From the NCBI GenBank assembly GCA_023079485.1, contig CM041092.1, positions 10,925,127-10,989,126 of the forward strand: a DNA stretch of 64,000 bases. Direction: 5' to 3'. Below, piece after piece: positions 1 to 12,176 of this stretch (positions are counted from its first letter, which is position 1; each line of letters starts with the position of its first letter). This DNA is from Archilochus colubris (taxonomy: Eukaryota > Chordata > Aves > Apodiformes > Trochilidae). Both the position numbers and the translations under genes were made by a program. The notes below the pieces were generated by a model. It did not search any database and was not told the origin of the DNA. It saw nothing but the letters and a program-made list of their open reading frames with translations.

Positions 1-3000
1 AGGGCAGATCAGCATCAGTTGCCTTCCCCTTCTGAACCCTCAGAAGATTCTTCCCTCTAAGTCAGAATTGCACTAAAACAATCTGCTCTATTGTAATCTC
101 CTACAGTATTTAAACCAAGGTGAGTCTCACTGTAACAAGAGTTTGAAATTCATTTTTTAAAGTATAGATACTGGAAACTGTAGATACCTAAAGTTGTTTC
201 AGTCTTGGTGTGCTTCTGCATAGTCATCTACACAATGGTAAGAAACAGGTACCAGTAGGGCAATTCATGTCCTCATTAGAAAATGACATTTCTCTGGAGG
301 TGGGCAGTCTCAGGGCAGAGACAGAAGTGAAGAACAGCAGCTTGCTTGTCTGAAGGCTGCTTTTCTTCTGCATTAGTTTAATAAAATAGATTTTTCTCAA
401 TTTTCAAGCCTTGCTTTTTCTTTGAGGATGGACTGAGCTCATCCCACCTCTGTAGCAGCCTATACCTTTGGTTTTGGGTGGGTAGGGGGGACAGGGACAG
501 CATGGATGTGCCCACTGACACCGTAGTGTAGCCCTGCCACACCTGAGGAAAAAGTTCCTCAGGCACATCATAACCTGTTCCATTTGAGGAATTGTTTAAA
601 GCAAAATAGCAGTATCAACCACCAGAGTAAAAATCTGAGCAAAACAGCTTATTTTGCTGCTGTCCAGACTAGGAAATAGATCAGCATTTGCCAACTGCTT
701 TAGCTTAATCCTTTCGCTAAACCAAGTGTTAAGTGGTGTTCAAAGCCTTAGCTAACACCCTTCCTAAACATGCCTCATCTGGTTTGTTTAGACAAGGCAG
801 ACCAATATCTCCTTTCATTAGAAATTATTATTCATGATCCAGAAAAACATTTGTCATAAATTTCTCTTAGGTCTGAGACCATGGACACACAAACCTCACC
901 CCAGGAACTGATGGATAGTGCTTGCAGTGACCCTCTTAATCTTTCCATGCCCCTTGTGTGGGTCTTGCTAAAGTGCAGTTTGGGTTTTTTCATTGCTGGT
1001 CTGCCTGCACCTTAATCTTATTTTAGGGCCTTTCACAGTGCATTTGACCTATTGAAGAACCTTTTCGAAGGGAACTTAAATGTTGAGATGTCTGAGAGCA
1101 GGTTTAGAAAATTTTCAGGCATTTGTCTTCATTACTTTTCACGTAACTTATGGAGAAAGTTTACTCTTTGCTGAAAGAGTAGTTGTTTTGTTTTATTTCC
1201 ATCAACTGGAGCACAGGAAAAGTGGAATATGGGGTGTTGAAATAGTGTGGGAACATGGGCAGATTGCATATGCAAGCAGAGAGACCTGTCACATAAGTGC
1301 ATGCTTAAATGCTCATCTAGAAGGTTGGAGTTTTATAGAATTGTTCATGGGATTAATTTATTTTCTGTGTCAAAAGCAAATAGAGAAAACTGGCTTAAAA
1401 AGAGTGAGGCATGAGAAGAGTGCTGATTTTGTAATACTTCCAGTTAATTCTTATAAGTCTGCCACCTTTTTTTTGTGAAAGCCACATAACTATTGTGCAC
1501 AAAGTTTTGGCTTATTCTCAGCCCGGTTTTCCACAGCCCTAATTTTTTAGTTCTCTTCTTTGCCAAATTTTCACACAAAAGTAATATATTCTTTTTTATA
1601 GTAACAATAATTTACTTCTGAAAAAGTGACAGTGCAGCCTTGGCTACTGACTGGAAACTTTCCTCCAGAAAATATAAAATCCCTTTATGTGTTATGTCTT
1701 TGCTTGAGCTTTTTGGTTGATTTGTTGGTTAGTTTGGTTTGTTGTGCGCTGTGTTGTGTTTTGTTTTAAAAAAACAGGTCATCATATCTTCCGTACAACT
1801 GCCCTGTTTTGTAAGTTGTATCATATTGCAGGAGTCTTTTAGTAAATATTTGTCAAGTACTGGACAGAGCTGGATGTTATCAGACAGAGTAGGAGGATGA
1901 CTCCCTGCAGCTTGGTGCTGAAGCTTTGGAGTAAACCTGAAAGCCACAGAATTTTTGTTGAAAATGTAAAGTGTTCCTTATGTTATGTCCTAACGAGCAG
2001 TGGACTAGACTGTAATGCAGGCTACCTGGATTTTATGTCTGGTGTTGGTGTTGGCCAGCTGCATCACTGCAGACAACTCTCTTCCCTGATGTTCCCCCAA
2101 GCTGAGGTGGAAAGGGAAGCGTCATAAACAGAATTAATGTTCACGAGCCTTACTTAGGAAAGGCACCATATAAAAAATTAGTTATTTACAATGACTTTGT
2201 TTTTCCAGCATTTGTATCAGACTTCACTGGCAGGTTCTCTGCTCTTCGTAGAGTGTAGAGTCTAAGACCTTTTAGTGAACTTTTCCAGGACATAAACTTT
2301 TAGTTGGCAACAGCAGAAATGGAAAATTTAGGAGGCGCAGAGGAAGTAGGAATGTTGTTTCCTAGGCCCCTACCTTCCCAGTGTACATGGATGTGTTTTT
2401 GGGCCATTGATCAGAATGTTTTACTGATGTGCTAAATATCCCAAGTCATGCCAAGTCCAAATGCCTCTCTTTAATTTTTTCCTGCAGCTGCCTCATCAGG
2501 ATTATGCTTTCTTTTCATATGTCTTTCAGCGAGTGTATTGTGCAATGCTATGTAAATATCTGTACGGAGAGGGTAGCACAAACTGCACACATGGTACTGT
2601 TTAGGCAACTCAGACAGATGGTGTAAGTGTAGTTACAATGAAAACAATTCCTTAAACAGGGGTGAGGGGAACATTTTATGTCTCTTTGTTTGTGTGGAAG
2701 CTCTAGCAGGGTCTGGGCCTGGGATCAGAGTAATCCTTCAACTCGAGGCTCTTTCAGGCAGAAAATTGTGTTATGCTGTTCCAGGTAGCTTGAGTCCTGT
2801 ATTTCTCACGTCAGCAAAGATGCAGGATGAAGGAGTAATACTGGCTTGGCTGATTTTCATTCTAATCTCTTCCGATTTTTTGGCTTCCAAAAAGCATTTT
2901 TATTTACCCTACCCATAATGAAAACATGAAACAATGGTGGAATTGGTTTCTCAGGGCTTCAGATCCTCTTGTCGGTCCTCTATACTGCTGCAAAACACCT

Positions 3001-3165
3001 CCCACGCTGCAGACACATCTTGTCTTCTGAATTTTACATTCCTGCTTGTGCAGGTGAGTTTGTTGGTGAAAGCAGAGAAGTAACAAGGAGCTCCTTTTAG
3101 AAACAGGAACCAACTGCAAAGCTCATCAAACCAGTCTCCTCACCTGCAATGAAGTTGTGTTCTTT

Positions 3166-3187
3166 CCATCCATCCATCCATCCATCC
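3166..3187. repeat. (CCAT)n microsatellite
   Basis: About five and a half units of a 4-bp CCAT repeat, uninterrupted, flanked by non-repetitive intron. Confidence 0.95.
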
Positions 3188-5928
3188 CTACCTCATCACC
3201 TTGCACTGGTTTCTTACTCACCATATGGCTGTCTTACATGTAAAACAGGGGCTTGCCAATATGGAAACAGTTGAGGAAAAGGGAGAAGCAGAGAGGGCAC
3301 ACTCATAGAGTAGTTGCAGTAAATCCATGCTCAGCCATTTACTCAGTAGTTCTCCTTGCCATTTGTCTTCCTGTGGCAGGGTTCTTTTGCTGCCAAATGC
3401 TGCTCTGCAGATGCTCCCCCCAGTACTCCTCCAGCTTGCAGCTTCCCTTCTTGGTGGCACAGGAGACCATTTCCCTTGTCCTCCCAACAGCTTTCTTACT
3501 GGAGCTCCTGGATGAGCTCTATACAGAAATATGCATGACAGAGAAGACCTTGCTCAGTCTAGCAGCTGTTGCTAGGGAAGGATGTGACATTTAGTGCTGG
3601 TACAGAGGGTCAATTAGATAAGAGCCCTAAGGATAATTTCTGTAATATGGGGTTTGGTCATTTGGAGTGGGGGAGAGAGCAGTAAGATTTATGCAGCTAC
3701 TACTAATCTGGTTGTGGGTTGGTGGTGTGGTGGTTTTTTTTTTTTAACCTTGTACCAGAGAGCTCACAATTTCAGTCAGACAGATGTTACCACCTTCGGA
3801 TATTAAAGACATGCTTAATCTCTATGGAGACATTTGCTTCACCTAATGAAATGAGCTGCAGCAATCAATTTTATTCTGAGCCTATTGATCATGTCTGTTT
3901 TAAGGAGACAAATACAAGACAACCTTAATTAAGAGGTTCTGTCTCTTCCTTTAGCAGTGCTTTCCAGTAGGAAGCTTTCACTTCTCTTACTGTATTTTTT
4001 GATAGAAAATTCAGGCTTCTGTTTGAATGAGGATTAAACTGAAATCAAAAGCTTGTATTTCTATCCACTGTGCTGAATTTAAAGGAAAAAAGTGGTCTGT
4101 ATTTTTAAAGTACCTAATTCAATTTATTTATATGTATTGTCCCAAAGGAATTATACAATCAATAACTTTAGCTACCAGGTGTACCGCTTACTTATATGTA
4201 TTTTATGGCTGTGAATGTGGGAGACATCTATCTTTTCTGAACCCAGTGGCTTCATTGTAAATAAATAAAAAGCATAGGCTTATTTTTTCTTAACATTTAG
4301 CTTGAAGATATTCTTCCTTAGTTTCTTTCCTGCTCTTCCTGACTATATTTCACACACAATACATGCTTTTTTCAAACTAGCTTGCCTTTAGCATAGTTCT
4401 CAAAAAGAGGAGCTACAGCAACTCAAATGAGTGTCTTGTTGAAGGAAATCTAACTCAAGAGCAGCCCTATGTATTAACTGGGCTGATGCCACTGATATAT
4501 AACATATTCCTTTTACATCTTACCTCCGAACGTAAGTTAAAATACTGTGCTGTAATTTCTGAGACAGTTGGTGCCAGACATTGGTTCCAGAAAGCATTTG
4601 AAGGGAAATGTATAAATTGTTTGTAGCCAGTATATGGCAGTGATGCCTGGTGCATGGAGCTGGCCTGTTCAGCCAATGCTTGAACAACATCTCCCTTTTT
4701 GCTGGAAAGGAGGGAAAGATGGTAGTGTGTGATGGCTTCAGAGCAGGAACAGTGCTCTGCATCATTTTCCTGCCAAAGCAAAGCAATCCTGAGCAGAAAA
4801 ATGTTTTCTTTGCTCACAGGACAGCTGTGGAAAAGACTCACTGGAATTATATTTGAGGAAATACTTGGTTTTGTGAGGGCAGAAACATGAGAATAGTTGA
4901 CCAATGGCTCAAGTAATGAAGGTACCAAACCCTGGATCAGCAGTGTGTGACTGTAGAGAATTTTGCCAGTAGTGCTTACTACCTGCTGGGTTTCTTATCA
5001 TCTTGAAGGACATGTCATTCTCTATGGGACATGAGGATTATTTAAGTGAATAGCATGATAAATAGGAGCACATTGAAGTGTCCAAGATGACAGTATAGCA
5101 AAATTGTGACGAGTACAAAATTGGGAAAATTGTCCTTCATCCCATGCACCTCCAAGTATAAAACAAGGAGCACTTTCTGATGTCTCCTAGCTCAGCACTA
5201 ATAGGGCTTTCTGCTCCCCTTGTTTCAAACTGGTTAAGCTGAGCAAAGCTCAGAAACCCGGGTCTCCTCTGGCACACAGGTACAGAGTACCAGTAAGGTT
5301 AATCAGTCCGGACTTTGTTAGAGGTGCTGAAGCTGTTGTGAATGCTGTTGCTTGCTGTGCTGGAGTCTCCTGGTTGCAATTAGGCTCTGCATGGGTAGTG
5401 GTAATCCCAGAGTGGTTTTAAAAAAGCAACCCCTTCAACCAAGTTCTGTTGGTTGAAAATTTTTTTTTGTGGCTCAGCCCACCATGCTGGTGTCCCATCA
5501 TTGGGAAAATGTTAGGTCTCATCCTGAAATCTTCCACTCTTCCAGAGTTTTGCTGCAGGTACTTCTCAGGTCAGGGTAGGAAAGCTTTTTTTTACTTCTA
5601 AGTTCAAGTTAGCCAAAGTAGTTTCCTTTTATGGGAAAGCTATGTATGGCAGCTGGAGAGAAATGGGAGTTTAGCACATTGCTATAAATAAAGATAATAA
5701 TTTAATTCTTCAGGCTTTTCATTCCCACCTTTTGTAAAGCTGGTACCTCTTATTTTAGAGAAAAGGGCTTGAAATCAGTATATGTAGGAAGCATCTACTC
5801 AGAGCAGCAATTCAAATATTTTTACTTAATTGACTGAGAACTTTTTTATGAACAATGATATACTTACATAAGCCTATCTTTATTTACACAAAGTTCAATA
5901 AAATAAGCAATTTCAATCCATTGATATG

Positions 5929-5954
5929 CTCCTCCTCCTACCTCCTCCTCCTCC
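5929..5954. repeat. (CTC)n microsatellite with one interruption
   Basis: CTC repeats interrupted by a single CTA unit in the middle; pure pyrimidine apart from that A. Confidence 0.93.
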
Positions 5955-7013
5955 AATCTAGGACATAAACGTGACTTCATTTGACTTTCTGAGACATTTT
6001 TTGCCCCTATAAGGAAGTTCAGCATCTCACAGCAGTTTGCTTTGCTTCACTTTGTTCTCTGCTGGGTCTCTGGGTGAAGTTTGGTGTCCTTTTGATGCCG
6101 CTCAAGAATTCAACACATCAGTTTGCCTATTTGTAGGAAAACAGTTGTTGCTGGACATCTGCTTGTGGTATTTCATGTTGGAGTTCATACTATTGCACTG
6201 TTCAGCCTGAATTGGTAATAAATACAGTTTAACCTGAGTGGCTCTGGTAGATGGGACCTAACCAGTGCCTTACTGAGAGTGGTATGAAACGCTGTATGAA
6301 GTTCCACTTTGCATTTCTAAGTCCTTCAATGATGGATATTGTGTAGTCAGGGTGAGACCACTGCACTTCAGAGCTCTTATCTTTCTTATTGTTATTTTCT
6401 ACTCTGACACTTGCTTCTGATGAAAAACAAAATTTAATGATTTAGCCAGCCTCCATTGGTTCACTGGTTAAAGTGCTACAAACTAAATCCAGCTGGTAGC
6501 AGATGGACAGGCTGCGGAGATGTGAGTTCTCCAGGATGATCAGCCTGAGGAAAGGGTTCTCTTCCAGGGCTTTTCTGATGAGCTGAGAGCTCTTTTAAGG
6601 ATCTGCTGGTAAGACAGGAGCTACTTGTGTTTTTCTGTCTCCTTTCTCTTTCTTCCAGCTCATCATTACAGTCTCAATAAATCTAACAAAAAAGCCATGA
6701 TCCATACAGAAAAGCTTTAGAGGGATGTGAGCTGAAGATGGTGTTTTATATCCTTTGAAATACTGATGCTTGGAAAGTTTTCCATCTGGCATTTTTCTGT
6801 TTGAAAGCTTGTCAGTCATAGCAGTAGTCAATGACTTTTGAAAGGCCAGTTAACATCCACAGGAGTTTGTGGAGTTTTGTGGAGTGCTTTATTTATTTTA
6901 ATTTTTTTCCAACCTTCAAAGAAGATAAGGTTTCTTTCTCTCCTAATCCATTTAAATATGAGACCAGTGTATTTCATAACAGATTGAAAAATGGTAGCTG
7001 CAGTGCATGTGGA

Positions 7014-7066
7014 ATAGACAAGGTATATAAATATAGACAAGGTATAAATATAGACAAGGTATTCAT
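7014..7066. repeat. Imperfect short tandem repeat, three units
   Basis: Three successive units built on ATAGACAAGGTAT: 7014-7032 (19 nt), 7033-7049 (17 nt) and 7050-7066 (17 nt), the first two ending in TAAAT-type sequence and the third in TTCAT. Confidence 0.92.
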
Positions 7067-10000
7067 AAAACTGTATAATGGGAGATGTTAGACCTGGTTA
7101 AATACCAGGCTGAGCTCAACCTACCTATTTTTCCACTGGGATTTCCCTTGGAGGTGATGCTTTTAAATTCCTCCTCTTTGCTAGCCTATGTGTGGTTGAG
7201 TTGCCTTGGCCTTTTCCAACAGGTTCATCTATAGGCATCACTTTGAATGTACGTGTACTGCATTTCAGAGAGCAGCAATTCCTGTACTGATATCTTTGGG
7301 ATAAAGGCGCTTTGCTATTGTGAAATGCTTTCTTGGTTTTATTACTGCAGTGTTAACATCTTGCATTGCTTTTTCAGTGTCAGTATTGTACCTGAGAGGA
7401 AAAGAGTTTGTGTGTTAGGAATATTAATAATTAAGACTACTCTTCTTTTCTCTTTAAAGGAAGGAAGTAGCATATGGTGTTACATCTGCAGATTGTTTGA
7501 CAGTAACCAGTCCCAGGTACTTCAGAGGTCAAGTTACAGAACCCAGAAGCAGTTAATCTGTCCAAGGAAGCTTCTCTTCTAAAGCCAATGACTTGGAGAT
7601 TAACACAAACTCTGAAGTGTTAGAAATGTAACTCCTCTACTGCTCGCCCTTACTGAACTCTGTTTCTTGACACCTCTCTGGACAGCTGTCCAGGGATCAA
7701 TCCAATTTTTCCTTGAATGTTGATCAGACTTTGGCTTCAGTGGTATCATTAACATTTGCAATTATGTAAGCTTTACTAAGGACCTGGTTAAATTTTGAAT
7801 AACCCTTTGAACTTGATTTATGAGAGAGAATAGAGGATTTTGATACCCATTCTGCCAGTTGGTTTTTGACACACTCATCTCTCATGCCCTTGACCACTGT
7901 CATCTCTTTCTGAATCCTTTTCAGTTCTTCACTGTCTTTTAATGGTGGGAATATTTTGGGGCACAGGCTTCTAAATGAGAGTGAACCACTGATTTATATG
8001 AGCCTTTCTATGGCTTTATGGAAAGGGAGCACTTATCACTTGAAAGGTAGATGGGTTTCCTTATCAATAGCTCTGTCTTTATACCCTACTGCTATAAAAT
8101 TCTCATTTAATATATTCTTTGATTAAATACGAAGATGTTGGTGAAGCAGAGCCCTGTCAGAACTCAAACTGCAGGACTGAAATTGCTTTAAACAGATAAA
8201 TGGCTTCTGGCCTATCAAGACTGAAGAGATTGCATTTTAACAGTGAACAAAACCTGTGTTATAAATGATGTGGTTAGGAAGATGAGCATGTTTTTCACTA
8301 TAATGTGAAACTAGCACATAAAAAACAGCCTGAACGTTTAACCTAGAAGAGTATTCTTACTTTGTATGTGTCTTACTGGTTCACATGCATTATGTTTGTG
8401 TAATTCATTTTTGTAGGAACTCCATAGTAAAGGTAAAATAGTCACCAATAAATCAGATGGACTCAAATTCATTTTTATTAATGTAGTTAAGAAAATAAGC
8501 ACATCATAAGGAGCTACTATGTTGCTCTCTTTCATAAAACAAGAACTCGTCATCCATGCCAACCTTTGTTGGCAAAGTACAAGGGTGCTTTTTTTCTTCT
8601 TAAGCAAGGGGTTGTTCTGCTGGTTTTTCTTTTGTTTATATAGATGATGTTTATAATTACTTCTAACTCATTGAAAATGGAGAGAGTATTGGGCTCTTTG
8701 GGAACACTGTTGAATCCCATAGTTACATAAGCAAGAGTGCATTTTTCTCTTAATTAGATGAAGTATTTCTAATAAATAAAAGATTTGAGCATTCAATTGG
8801 TCTGTTTCATTCTCCTGGCATAAGTCAAATGAAATGTATAATCCTGAGACATACTAATTCATGCACATATTGATGAGAAACTGTGCCATTTGAAAAGTCA
8901 TGCTCATAAGATAATAATTAAAAAAGCAAATTGAAAGGATTAAGTATCTGCTCATGTAATTTTTGACTTGCCTAAATAATTATGTAACATCTCTGGAGTC
9001 TGAGATTTCACAGCTTCTCCAGGCAATGTATTTCACTGCTTCATTACCTTCACCTTTACAAAGTTGTGGTTGTTCCTTTAAAAAAAGAAAAGAAAAGCTG
9101 ATGTTGATCATAATCTGCTTTTTCAATTAACTTCATGTCCAGGCTAACAGTGACATGAGCAGGAGATTTTACTTACATTTTTGCAGTAGCTTTTCATATA
9201 TTGAAGAATATTTTTTCATGTCGCTCTTGCTTCCCTTTTCTAAATCAAGCAACTGAATGGCTTCTTACAGTATGTGTTTTCTATCCCTATAATCATCCTT
9301 GTTGTTCTCTTGGATCAGTGAACAACAAATGCTGGTAGAATAATAGCACTGCTGTATGTGTCATGAAGACCATATTCCTGTTTATATACCTGTACCAGAG
9401 TTTCTGTTCTATTAATGTTTTACTTCGTTTCCTCTCTTTTTATGTGATGACATACATGTCAACTCACATCATGATGTGCTTAAAAAGGATGTGGACATAT
9501 CACGTAGATAAAGGAGGAATAAATATTTTCTTAACTTAAATTCTATTGTAAATGTTACAGTTTTGCTGTAGCTGTTATAGGGAACATAGTTAAACATTAG
9601 CTTTTTCTTATTTAAAGGCTGGCTGCCTGTGGCCACTGTGATACACCAAAGAAACTGCTCGTAGCTTTGCAAATGGTTGATTTAGCATGTTACCTTCATG
9701 AAAAAAATCTTTAAGCTAAATCTAAGGCTTAAGTGTGTTCTGATTTGGCAAGGTGATCTCATTCAAAGTAGAATCAGATGAAGTTGGAATTAGGGTGGGA
9801 ACAATGAAGCAAAAAAGAGCTGGAATAGAGGAGAGCTAGTAAAAATTGCACCCGCTATGTTTTTTACCATTTATGCTGTGTTTTATTATTCTACATTTAT
9901 TAATATTAATAATTATAAAATACTGTCTCAGAGTCCTGTAGTGTTGTGGTTGTGTTTATCCTTAATGAGGTGAGGTGACTTGGAAATTGTCTCTGGATTG

Positions 10001-11828
10001 TTTTCAGTGCATTTTTCATGCTTGGTCCAATAGTTTGGACCTTGATTTTTTTGATCATCAGAACATTTTTGCAATGTCATTCTTGAGGTGTGTCAAACTG
10101 GAGTGTATAAATCCAGAAAGCACCACTTCCTAAGCTGGTTGACTTCATAATAATGATAGAAACTTAAACGTTAAGACTTGCTACTCTGAAGAGAGATCAA
10201 TTGTAAAAGTGCCAATCAGTGCTGCCTCTGAAGAGGTGAGGAAATGTAATTTCCATCCTTTCCATGACTTGTACCTCTCTATTTGTAGCCATTTTCTGAC
10301 ATTTAGCACATTCTAGTCTGCAGTTTCATTTAAGCAATTGGTTATCATTTTAGAGAAAGCTGCAACTATTGGATGCTCTGTCATGTGCCACTCACTGCCT
10401 GAACTCTCTCTAAACTGAGAGCAATTGAAGAAGGAGCATCCTTTGTGGTGCATCTTGGCCCACAGGTAACATAGAGAGTATTAAAGTAGGGCAAACTACA
10501 TAGGTCTAATAGATTATTAGTTATAGGTAAAAAGCAGACTTTGTATGGAATTGGGCATTTGTTCAAACTTCACAGAATTTCTTAGTTTAAGAGTTTTATC
10601 CAAATTATGACCTGTACTTTGTATTGGCAAAGCAATCAAAGAAAAAACTGTTCAGATCATCTTTCATTGGAGACCAAAACATGTATCATGATCCAAACCT
10701 CACAAAGAGCAGCTGCAGGACTGAAGGCTGTCATGGTTTCTTAGGAGATGTAAAGCTCTAGGATGTGTGCAAAACACCCTGTGGTTAAAAACCAGGCTCA
10801 GAAACCAACCTAATGTATCATACTTTCATTTTGTAAGGAAAAAGCTTTTAGAACCCATCAATCCAGTGTAATTTGAAATGTTACCACTTAAGCAGCAAAG
10901 CAAAAGCAGACAGGCACTTGCGATTTTTATTGTTGAACCCAGTTCTGAAATGAAAAGCTTCAGAGTATAACTGAAAATTTATTGGGAGGAAAAAAAATCA
11001 ACTGACATGTGAATTTAAAAGAGTTGAGAGAAATACCATGGCTAAAAACCTGTTTCATCCTCAGGAGGAATGGCAGCTGTCATTTGTATTGCAAAGAGAA
11101 TTCTAAGGAGATGTTCACTTTCATCCCTGCTGGATCTTGGGAAGTGCTATGAGCTGAAAAAGTGGCCAGCAGGTAGCTGGGCACAAATAGTGCTGTTGGA
11201 CCCAAAGCCAACACTTGGGAGTAAAATGTATAAAAGGAGTAATCTAAGCTTTCCACATTGTCATGAAATAGCTTGTAGGAAAATTTTGGGTTCCCAGGTG
11301 AGGGAGAAAAAGGGAAGACTGTCCAAGGTTTTGTTTCCAGGTCAGCCTAACTTCTGAGATCAGTATCTGACAGAATTGCTGTGGAATGTTCAGCATAATT
11401 TATTTTTCCCTGAAGAAATATATTTTTGCCACTCATGTGGAGTCTAAAACCTCACCAAATACGTGTCCATCTTAGCATCCAACTCATCACCAACTCCACC
11501 AATAGCATAGGCTTTGTCAGGGAGTTCAAGAGCCTGGGTTTCCTTTATGCTTTAGATATCTCCAGTGACTGGGGAGCTAAGTAAAGTTTTCATCACCTAG
11601 TTGGCCCTGATGCCAGAAGGCATTAAATTTTCTTAGATATTGGATTGTAAACATCATTGTTCTCTATTTCTCTGAAGCCAGTAACTGTGTAACATGTGGA
11701 GAGTCCTCTAGGTCAGAATGTGCTTGGAAATTTTCTCATTGCCATTATTATCCTCTTTTCTGAGTTGCTGCTGTTCCAGATGGTGGGATTACATTGACCA
11801 TCCTGCCAAGAAGCAAAGGTTGTGGAGT

Positions 11829-11852
11829 ACTTACTTTTTTTACAAAGTAAGT
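11829..11852. repeat. Perfect hairpin, 9-bp arms
   Basis: ACTTACTTT at 11829-11837 and AAAGTAAGT at 11844-11852 with a 6-nt T-rich loop. The right arm contains a donor-like GTAAGT, but no open exon of any size precedes it. Confidence 0.8.
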
Positions 11853-12130
11853 GAAGAGTTGGGATTTCAGTGAAGTTATGATCCATGGATACTATGCATG
11901 TAATTGGGAGGAAGGATGTGATGGAGAGGTAGCAGTTGGATATGTAGCATATTGTGGAGGTTTAGTGAAGATGAAGGAAGACTAGGGCAATATGAGGTAA
12001 ATGGCCATGATGGCACAAGAAATGTATTTTTTTCACAAGCTAGGGACAGAATAAAGAGTAAGAAGACTGATTTGTGCGTGTCGTAGGATTTTAAATTAAC
12101 AACCATTGTTTGTGGGTGGAAAAATATTTT

Positions 12131-12176
12131 TGGGAATAAAAATATTTATTCCCACAGCTTCCACTGTGGGAAGCTG
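12131..12176. repeat. Three overlapping inverted repeats
   Basis: Within 46 bp: arms TGGGAATAAA (12131-12140) and TTTATTCCCA (12145-12154), 10 bp with a 4-nt loop; arms TTCCCACAG (12149-12157) and CTGTGGGAA (12164-12172), 9 bp with a 6-nt loop; and arms CAGCTTCC (12155-12162) and GGAAGCTG (12169-12176), 8 bp with a 6-nt loop. All arms are perfect. The second overlaps both others, so these hairpins would compete. No function is known to me. Confidence 0.9.

Larger units (their letters stand above)
1..12130. other. Intronic stretch without genes
   Basis: Apart from the microsatellites and the small hairpin listed, nothing is recognised. The longest frames, 1080-1478 on plus (132 codons) and 4467-4928 on minus (153 codons), show no domain, no compositional signature of coding sequence and no plausible paired splice sites. 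A degenerate AAAAG repeat lies at 9080-9097 and an AT-rich stretch at about 9896-9925. Confidence 0.7.

Noticed and set aside
1080..1478. 132-codon plus-strand open frame as a possible hidden exon or small gene
   Set aside because: No homology recognised, no good Kozak context or promoter, and no acceptor/donor pair bounding it.
4467..4928. 153-codon minus-strand open frame
   Set aside because: No recognisable domain, no coding-like composition, overlaps other frames on both strands, and lies in intron 1. Length is within chance for AT-rich sequence over 64 kb.
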